NCBI RefSeq assembly: GCF_000150955.2
Contig: NC_011672.1
Location: 434,001 to 498,000 of the forward strand
Direction: 5' to 3'
Length of the DNA: 64,000 nt
Source of the DNA: Phaeodactylum tricornutum CCAP 1055/1
Lineage: Eukaryota; Bacillariophyta; Bacillariophyceae; Surirellales; Neidiaceae
Part shown: positions 58,200 through 64,000 of the stretch, in pieces
Position numbering within the stretch: position 1 is the stretch's first letter
Layout of the letters: every line of letters begins with the position of its first letter
The notes under the pieces: model-generated
What the model was told of the DNA's origin: nothing
The model's input: the letters and a program-made list of their open reading frames with translations, nothing else
Databases searched by the model: none
Program-made: the position numbers and the translations under genes

Positions 58200-61100
58200 C
58201 TATTTTATCCCCCCGTTTGATTTTTTCTCTCGGATCTTCTCCATACGCTCCCTGTGTCGTTCAAGCGCCACTTGGTTTCGCTGCTGGATCGAAGAGGAAG
58301 GAGACGCAGGCGAGCTTTGCTCGTAGCGTTGTGTCATCTTTTCAAGTAGCAGGGCTTCCTTGCCCTTGAATTTGTCCATAATAATATCGATCCGATCGAC
58401 CTTCGCAGTATCGTATTGCTCGAGGAGGGCCAACACCTTTGCTCGAATTGCGGTCACATTCCCCGAGATAGGGGTGCCGGGTGTGTTGTCTTTCGAGGTG
58501 CTAGAACGGGAAGGTGTAGAGGTAGCCCCAGTTGAAGAAACGGCAGGGTTAGTCCGGCCGCTGAGCACTTGCTCGCGCCGCGCCCGGTGAGAAGCGGCTG
58601 ACACTGCCACGCCTGCCTGACGTAATTGTTTCGTTGCGCTTTCAAGTTCTTCTTCCTTCTCTTCGAGTTTTCGTTCCAGCGCAGCAAGGGTACCTTTTGA
58701 CTTTCCGAACTGCTGCTGGAGAGAGCGAAGCTCTTTCCGCGCCTTTTCAAGTTCTTCTGTCGCCTCTTCTCTCGCGACTTTCTCCTTTTGCCAACGCGCA
58801 GCCATATCGTCATTGTTCTTCCGCAAAACGTCCAGAGTTTTGCTATCGCTCTTTCCCTGTGCCCTGTTCTTGGACAAATTTTGCAGTTTCTCTTGCACAC
58901 GATTGTTGTCGCGCTTAAGAGAATGCAATTGGCCTTCGGTGCGTTCCTTTGCCCGTGTAAGGGCTCTCATTTCATCGGTCAAACCTTTTACAGTTTCTTC
59001 CAGATTTTTCGACGTCACATTGCGCTGAGCGGCCCCGATTTGGATACGTCTGACGCGCGTTGCGAACTGAAGAGCGTGTACTGACTCGTCGTACGAGCTG
59101 TCCGTCGGACAAATTGCAACGACCATCATTGTCCGCGAGTTCCCACCAAGTGAATCCTGGAGAAGGTATGTGAGCTTACTATCACGGTAGGGCACATGGG
59201 ATGCCTTGCGATCGAGAGCCTCCATCACATTACCCAGTGCAGACAGACTCTTGTTAATGTAACCGGCCTCCTTCAATTGATCGCCCTGAACGTTACTCTT
59301 ACGCACACGTTCCGAACCGGCAAGATCAACTAGGTACAAAGTACCCTTGTTTTTCTGGGAATCCTCGAGGCCAGAATAAACATCAACACTTAGGACCATA
59401 TGAGAACGACTACTATGCTCGTTCATATCCGTCGAAGCCGTTGCCCGATTCGAATTTCCGCGCTTCAGAAGTTCCATGACTTCTTGAATACTTTGTACGC
59501 TCTCACGTGTGAGGTTTGGTACTTCAATGCGGCCGTCCTTGTTGCGTCGGATATCGAGAGAGGCTTTGCCACCAGCCTTCATCGCTCCCTCTTGCTTTTC
59601 CTTCATAGAAGCTCCTTGGGTACCCAATAGATCGTAAACTTCGTCGTTGTATATCTCTAGCATACCAAGCTCCAATGAAAAGCTAAACTCAACTTCCTTC
59701 GCAGGTCCATCATCCTTTTCATTCCCAACGAACATTTCTGCCGCTCTTTGCTGTTGCGCGCGAAGCTGTAAAAGATGAAATATCTTCTGAATGGTGCGGT
59801 AGCTGATACCGTATTGACTATTTTCTTCTGTTCCTTCCATCGTGAAGGTCTTTCCGCTACCAGTTTGCCCGTACGCAAAGATGCAAGCGTTAAAACCATC
59901 AACAACACTGAGTGCAAGGGGTTCCACATCTTGAAAAACACTTTGTTGTGATTGATCGGGTCCCCAGACTCGATCAAAAGCAAAGCTCTTCCATTTATTC
60001 GTACGACCATCGTAACATCCAACTTCGGTTTCGCTTAGTGATTCCACAGTTGACTTATGACCCTTCTGCAGCTCCGTAATCGTCATCGGGCGAACACGAC
60101 AGTAGACCTGGATATTTCCCTGTAGGTGCAACATTTTACTCAGCAGTTGAGCGTTGTAATCACGCTGACTGTTGCATTTCTTTTCCAAAGTCTTAAGTTC
60201 TTCGGACATCATCTTTACATCTCTTGATTGAATAATGCCGTCCAATCGCTTGCTTGCAGTCTCGTCGCTAATCATAAAACTTGCATCCTGTTCTGCACGT
60301 TGATTACCTGCTAGAGAGCTGAGTCGCGTCATCTGTGTTACGACAGCGGTATCTCCCCCGTTGCCAAAAAGCTCCTTTTGGAGAATCCTAAGATCTTCCT
60401 CCAACCGCTTGATTCGAACTTCCCCCATTCGCTTTTGATCCTGCAAAGTATCGTGCTGTTTCTGTAAGTCTTTGTACTTCTTCTCTTCCTCCGTTAGCTT
60501 ATACTCTAAACGCATGACAGACGAAGGTGACGTTGAACGTGGCCGGTTTTTAGTCGGCGTTCGCATCATTCGTGGTGCCATCTCAGGATCCATGGACGAC
60601 AGTTCACTTCTGTCGATAGAGCCATCCTGTGACACAGATGACGAAAGAGCAAGACCCTTTCCACTTCTTCTGTCCGAAGAGCTCTGTTTTTTCGTCAGCG
60701 ATGAAGGCATTGCATTGCCATTCCGGTCCTTTTCGCGTCGCAGAACAATGACGCGTGCTTCTGATTCGGCCAAATGCGCCTTTGCAGAGTGTAATTCGGA
60801 TTCTAAACGAGTAACATCCTGTTCGGCCTTGGTTATCCGCTCTTCCAGCGTTGTGTTTAAAGCAATCGCTTCTTTGTCTTTCTTCGCTAGGTCATCCTTG
60901 GCACGCGACAGCTGAGATTGTAGCTGTTCAACGACTGCACTTGACGCACTTACGGCACGGACATTGCTATTGGTGTGGCTGTCCTTAGCAGCCGCCAACG
61001 CCAGCTCGGTATCGTCGACCTGTCTCTGGAGCGCAACATTTTCTTTCGACAGAGTGGCAAGTTGCTCCTTCATCTCTGCAATTTCAAACGAAACGTCTCT

Positions 61101-62450
61101 CTTCATCTCCGCTCGCAGTTCCTCAGTGATGGACTCATGGCCCTCTCGTCTCGCTTCATCACGTGCTGCGTCGAAGCGAGCATTCACATCTTCTAGCTCC
61201 TCGATCACGTTTTGGTAATCCTCTCGAGCTGTTTTCAAGGCCGCTTCCAACCCAGCAACCTCCATATTGAGACGCTCATTCTCTTCGTTTGCTTGCTGCA
61301 CAGTAGATGCGATAAGAGCAGCCTCGCCCAAACCGCTCTTTGCTGCTATGTCAACTTCATTCATTTGAATCTTGAGCTTATTGATCTCCTCGCGATGCTT
61401 GACGCGCTCTTCCTCTATTTTCATTGCTGTATTCTTGGAATCTTCTTCAAAAGCATGCAGTTCCTCTTGCTGTAGATGCACCTCCTCCTTTAACAAGACG
61501 AGATCCTCCTTGGTAAGTTCGAGCTCTTCTCTTAGTTTCTGCTCGGATTCTAGGCGATCGGCATTTTCCGTTTGTAAATTTCGGATCAGCTCTTCATCTT
61601 CTTCGCGGCAACCAGCCAATTCCAAATCTAATATTATCGCTTTCTTGTCGTTCAGCTCAACTTCCGAATCACTGAGCCGCTTTTCCATTTCAATCAGCTG
61701 TTCGGTGACCATCTCTAATTCATCTTCCAGTTTTTTGACATATTCTTCATTGACAGTGTGTTCGGTAGACGCGACGGGCGCTCGCTCCACGCGCTCTTCT
61801 TCGGACACAGTACCCAGATTGGACGACTCCAGCATGTCAGAACACCGAGCGGCCTTCGCTTCAGCCTGTTCGAGGGCCTTTCTGACTGCGCTGATCTGAT
61901 TTTCCAGTCGCTGCTTCTCCACCTCCAGCTCGAGTCGGGATTCTTCCAGTTCATTTTCTTTAAAGGCCAATTCCTCGTGTACTACGTCGCATTCTTCGCG
62001 AACATGCTGAATGGATTGCTCCATTTCACGGAGCCGTTGATCGGCTTCATCCTGCGCCTGCTCCGCCGCACGACGGAGCTTTTGTTCTTCCTTCAGTTTC
62101 CGACGAGATTCGGACAAGGCATTCTCCAAAGACGTCAATTGGGGAGAAATATTTTCTAATTGCGCCGACAAGGCTGCATTGGCGGACGTGGACTCGGCCA
62201 ACTTCTCCTCTGCAAGTAACGAAAGAATAAATGAAACGCGTGAGAAATCTGACCTCTTCGGCAAGCACAGTTGTCTCCTCGGCCGTTCGAATACGAACAA
62301 GTATTCGCTGGACTTACGCATCTTGGCTAATTCGGCGTCGAGTTCTTCTTCCAGTTCTCGACTCGATGCAATGTATTCATCGAACGCGCCTTGCAAAGCC
62401 ACGAGTTCTGCCTCGCGCTCGGCGACGGTAGCAGGAAACGCTTCGGGCAT
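58200..62450 (-). CDS. Kinesin-14-type motor protein
   Basis: Likely two exons (62450-62318 and 62209-58200) with a 108-bp GT-AG intron. That intron is itself open and in frame, so the unspliced frame also reads through. Spliced length is 1380 residues. Residues 1-620 are a long coiled coil. The motor spans about 740-1100. The kinesin-14-style neck LLSKMLHLQGNIQVYCRVRPM leads directly into it. Then come the P-loop FAYGQTGSGKTFTMEG, NEHSSRSHMVLSV (switch I), LVDLAGSERVRKS (switch II) and NKSLSALGNVMEAL. A second coiled coil follows, then a Ser/Pro-rich tail. Kinesin-14s move to microtubule minus ends and act in spindle or cargo transport. An internal motor flanked on both sides by coiled coils is less common than a strictly C-terminal one. 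Confidence 0.92.
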   Translation of the reverse strand: MPEAFPATVAEREAELVALQGAFDEYIASSRELEEELDAELAKMRKSSEYLFVFERPRRQLCLPKRSDFSRVSFILSLLAEEKLAESTSANAALSAQLENISPQLTSLENALSESRRKLKEEQKLRRAAEQAQDEADQRLREMEQSIQHVREECDVVHEELAFKENELEESRLELEVEKQRLENQISAVRKALEQAEAKAARCSDMLESSNLGTVSEEERVERAPVASTEHTVNEEYVKKLEDELEMVTEQLIEMEKRLSDSEVELNDKKAIILDLELAGCREEDEELIRNLQTENADRLESEQKLREELELTKEDLVLLKEEVHLQQEELHAFEEDSKNTAMKIEEERVKHREEINKLKIQMNEVDIAAKSGLGEAALIASTVQQANEENERLNMEVAGLEAALKTAREDYQNVIEELEDVNARFDAARDEARREGHESITEELRAEMKRDVSFEIAEMKEQLATLSKENVALQRQVDDTELALAAAKDSHTNSNVRAVSASSAVVEQLQSQLSRAKDDLAKKDKEAIALNTTLEERITKAEQDVTRLESELHSAKAHLAESEARVIVLRREKDRNGNAMPSSLTKKQSSSDRRSGKGLALSSSVSQDGSIDRSELSSMDPEMAPRMMRTPTKNRPRSTSPSSVMRLEYKLTEEEKKYKDLQKQHDTLQDQKRMGEVRIKRLEEDLRILQKELFGNGGDTAVVTQMTRLSSLAGNQRAEQDASFMISDETASKRLDGIIQSRDVKMMSEELKTLEKKCNSQRDYNAQLLSKMLHLQGNIQVYCRVRPMTITELQKGHKSTVESLSETEVGCYDGRTNKWKSFAFDRVWGPDQSQQSVFQDVEPLALSVVDGFNACIFAYGQTGSGKTFTMEGTEENSQYGISYRTIQKIFHLLQLRAQQQRAAEMFVGNEKDDGPAKEVEFSFSLELGMLEIYNDEVYDLLGTQGASMKEKQEGAMKAGGKASLDIRRNKDGRIEVPNLTRESVQSIQEVMELLKRGNSNRATASTDMNEHSSRSHMVLSVDVYSGLEDSQKNKGTLYLVDLAGSERVRKSNVQGDQLKEAGYINKSLSALGNVMEALDRKASHVPYRDSKLTYLLQDSLGGNSRTMMVVAICPTDSSYDESVHALQFATRVRRIQIGAAQRNVTSKNLEETVKGLTDEMRALTRAKERTEGQLHSLKRDNNRVQEKLQNLSKNRAQGKSDSKTLDVLRKNNDDMAARWQKEKVAREEATEELEKARKELRSLQQQFGKSKGTLAALERKLEEKEEELESATKQLRQAGVAVSAASHRARREQVLSGRTNPAVSSTGATSTPSRSSTSKDNTPGTPISGNVTAIRAKVLALLEQYDTAKVDRIDIIMDKFKGKEALLLEKMTQRYEQSSPASPSSSIQQRNQVALERHRERMEKIREKKSNGGIK

Positions 62451-63325
62451 GGTAACGTGCGGCTAGGAATAGATGAGAGGCAGGGCAAAGGTTGAGAGGT
62501 GTCCAAGATTTCTACTCCCTCGAAGCCTGTTGTAAAGCGCTGGTAAGTTCGATACGCGTTGATTGGTGTCGACGAGAGGCAATCTTTAGGGGTGCTTTTT
62601 CTCAACGTCAATTGGACGCAGTTACTCGCTGAATGAGTGTGTACTTTTTGTCTGGGTGGTTTTCGCGGCACCGCGCCATGGTGCGGTATTTACTGCGCTG
62701 AAGATATCCTGGACGTATGACCGAGATTAGATGACTCGGGCTGTTGTACCAACCGTTGGCTCTCAGTAAAAAAATATCAGTACTATTTCTACGGGCAATG
62801 CCAATGCACCTAAATTTCGGCAATGATCGGTGAGTGACCGCGAGCAAGTGGCTCATTCGAAGGGAATAACAGCACGAGCGCTTGATTGAGAACAGCTTGG
62901 GATTCTCCCAACCGGAACAGACGTAATTGAGGTTACCGATCTGGGCCCGCCAGAAATTGCGAATAAAAAAACGAATTACCAAATGGGCAATGAGTGGTAC
63001 TACCTACTGTTAACCTCTCCCGGTCGGGAGCTCTGCTCTCCTGCCTACCGGATAGCTAACAGTAATAAAAATCTTTAGTTCATCATCGGTACCATTGAAT
63101 CCAGGATTGCTGCTCCATTTTCCTGTTCACTTGGAGAAACTCAAAGGCAAGATCCAGATATAGACATGCTGAGCATCAGCTTTTTTTTAAACGTGCCACT
63201 CTTTAATCGCTTATTTCTTCACAAGTTTGCATTCACTTTTTAATCCCGACATATATCTCCGTCTTTCCAATATCTTATTGCTCTTTTTAATCCCCAACAT
63301 ATAACTCCGTCTTTCCAATATCTCA
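62451..63325. other. Intergenic region with palindrome and tandem repeat
   Basis: About 870 bp between the kinesin start and the stop of the Reeler-like gene, both leftward. It includes an imperfect 62-bp palindrome (63004-63065) and most of a tandem duplication of 47 bp (63236-63329) that runs into the end of the coding sequence. No ORF with a domain. Confidence 0.5.
63004..63065. repeat. Imperfect palindrome
   Basis: Outer arms TACTGTTA (63005-63012) and TAACAGTA (63057-63064) pair perfectly. The inner arms around CTCTCCCGG and CCGGATAG pair with gaps, and a GC-rich core GGGAGCTC-type hairpin sits in the centre. It could be a termination or replication structure, or a footprint of an inverted-repeat element. 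Confidence 0.5.
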
Positions 63326-63329
63326 CTAC
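63236..63329. repeat. Tandem duplication, 2 x 47 bp
   Basis: Copies at 63236-63282 and 63283-63329 share TTTTTAATCCC, then CATATA and CTCCGTCTTTCCAATATCT with only a few differences. It lies at the 3' end of the Reeler-like gene. Confidence 0.8.
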
Positions 63330-64000
63330 AAGGCAAAGGCAGCAAGGAGAGAGAGAGCGAAACCTGCGACAAGGTTGACCACAGTTGCCGAGACTGCCTG
63401 GGTTCCAGAAGCAGTGGGAGCGGGCTCTCCCATGACGGGAGCAGCAGTGGGAGTAGCCTCCACCTCGCCGGGAGCAGCAGTGGGAGTAGCCTCCGCCTCA
63501 CCGGGAGCAGTAGTGGGAGTAGCCTCCGCCTCACCGGGCGCGGCTTCGGCAGCCGTCAAGAGATAGGGCGTATAGTAGTATTCCGAAGTGGGTGTTCCAT
63601 CGGCTAGTTCGCGATTCCAAATGACGGCGGTTACGTCGAAGAACATATCTTCATCGGCTTCGTCCAAGACGAGCAACGCGACGGCCTCCGTCAGGGGATC
63701 TTGGTCGAACTCCCGCGCCTTATGCGTGACGCCACCGACATTATTCACACTAATGCAGGTCTCGGCGGCTAAACGGGCATCCGGGTCAGTGTCGGGGGCG
63801 GACAAGGCGGCCGTGGTGTCAACACCGTTCTGGCTTTCGAGACGGAACAAAAAGCCGCGGAAGCCCTCTTCGACACCGTTCGGTTGGACCAGATGCACCC
63901 AGTATCTAACACCAAGTTGGAGAGTAGGGCTCCCGTCTTGTTCCAATTCGATGGAACCATCTGCCAACGGATCGGTGGCAGACGGACTAATGAAGACTTG
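63326..64000 (-). CDS. Reeler-like surface protein with Thr/Pro repeats and C-terminal hydrophobic anchor (5' end off window)
   Basis: An open frame entering from the right edge and ending at 63326 (224 residues visible). The first part resembles a Reeler/reelin-like domain: RYWVHLVQPNGVEEGFRGFLFRLE matches the FRGFL signature, then ETCISVNNVGGVTHK has the Cys and VTH pattern, then MFFDVTAVIWNRE. It is followed by Thr/Pro/Ala/Glu repeats with an 11-residue period, (GEAEATPTAAP)-like, and a hydrophobic tail (VVNLVAGFALSLLAAFAL). The tail could be a GPI signal or membrane anchor. This architecture suggests an extracellular or cell-wall-associated diatom protein. The start and any signal peptide lie outside. 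Reeler assignment is moderate. Confidence 0.7.
   Translation of the reverse strand, partial: QVFISPSATDPLADGSIELEQDGSPTLQLGVRYWVHLVQPNGVEEGFRGFLFRLESQNGVDTTAALSAPDTDPDARLAAETCISVNNVGGVTHKAREFDQDPLTEAVALLVLDEADEDMFFDVTAVIWNRELADGTPTSEYYYTPYLLTAAEAAPGEAEATPTTAPGEAEATPTAAPGEVEATPTAAPVMGEPAPTASGTQAVSATVVNLVAGFALSLLAAFAL
63436..63534 (-). repeat. 33-bp tandem repeat, three units
   Basis: Three consecutive 33-bp units (starting 63436, 63469 and 63502) with a partial fourth. They encode the 11-residue Thr/Pro/Glu repeat of the surface protein; a few silent or conservative changes between units. Confidence 0.85.

Overview
The window reads as nuclear DNA of a stramenopile alga, most likely a pennate diatom of the Phaeodactylum type (inferred; no search was run). 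Genes are dense, on both strands, with none or a few short GT-AG introns (about 75-200 bp). Many predicted proteins begin with a signal peptide followed by an ASAFAP-like motif around a Phe, the diatom plastid-import signature (ATAF, ASAF, VTAF, AMAF, TSFAP). Others carry Arg/Ser-rich mitochondrial presequences.

Layout. 1-2659 (-) is the N-terminal part of a bromodomain protein with three copies of an unrecognised module, cut by the window edge. 4.1-13.9 kb: a small UPF0390-like protein, a plastid-lumen PsbP-like protein, a Rossmann-fold epimerase-like protein, a plastid branched-chain aminotransferase, an MFSD5-like transporter, a TPP-carrier-like mitochondrial carrier with a small membrane ORF upstream, and a methyltransferase. 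14-24 kb: an unknown basic protein, a 323-bp MITE-like element, a GHMP kinase, a 1409-residue coiled-coil and Gln-rich protein, and TRMT61A. 24.1-27.1 kb: two tandem D-2-hydroxyacid dehydrogenase genes sharing an 18-nt microexon. The first has a mitochondrial-type presequence; the second lacks one nucleotide in its last exon. 27-31 kb: eRF1 and an RluA-type pseudouridine synthase. 31.2-33.6 kb: two convergent SelU-family genes, each with an in-frame TGA at the redox-active position. 34-38 kb: a small mitochondrial-type membrane protein, a mitochondrial-type phosphoglycerate mutase and an HMG-box protein. 38.7-47.2 kb: a single-exon 2823-residue BEACH protein. 47.8-64 kb: a four-CX9C protein, a P1B copper ATPase with a metallothionein-like N-terminus, a lumenal PsbP protein divergent from a plastid membrane protein, a KMO-like monooxygenase divergent from TVP23, a kinesin-14, and a Reeler-like surface protein cut by the right edge.

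Most genes look like independent housekeeping genes, not an operon or pathway cluster. The main novelty is the linked pair of UGA-containing SelU genes. It is followed by the modular bromodomain protein, a recurrent intergenic motif TTGAC(T/A)GTGAA, the conserved microexon, and the metallothionein-like copper ATPase. No rRNA, tRNA, CRISPR array, provirus or organellar DNA was recognised. Exon structures were worked out by hand from splice sites, reading frame and paralogue comparison, without transcript data.
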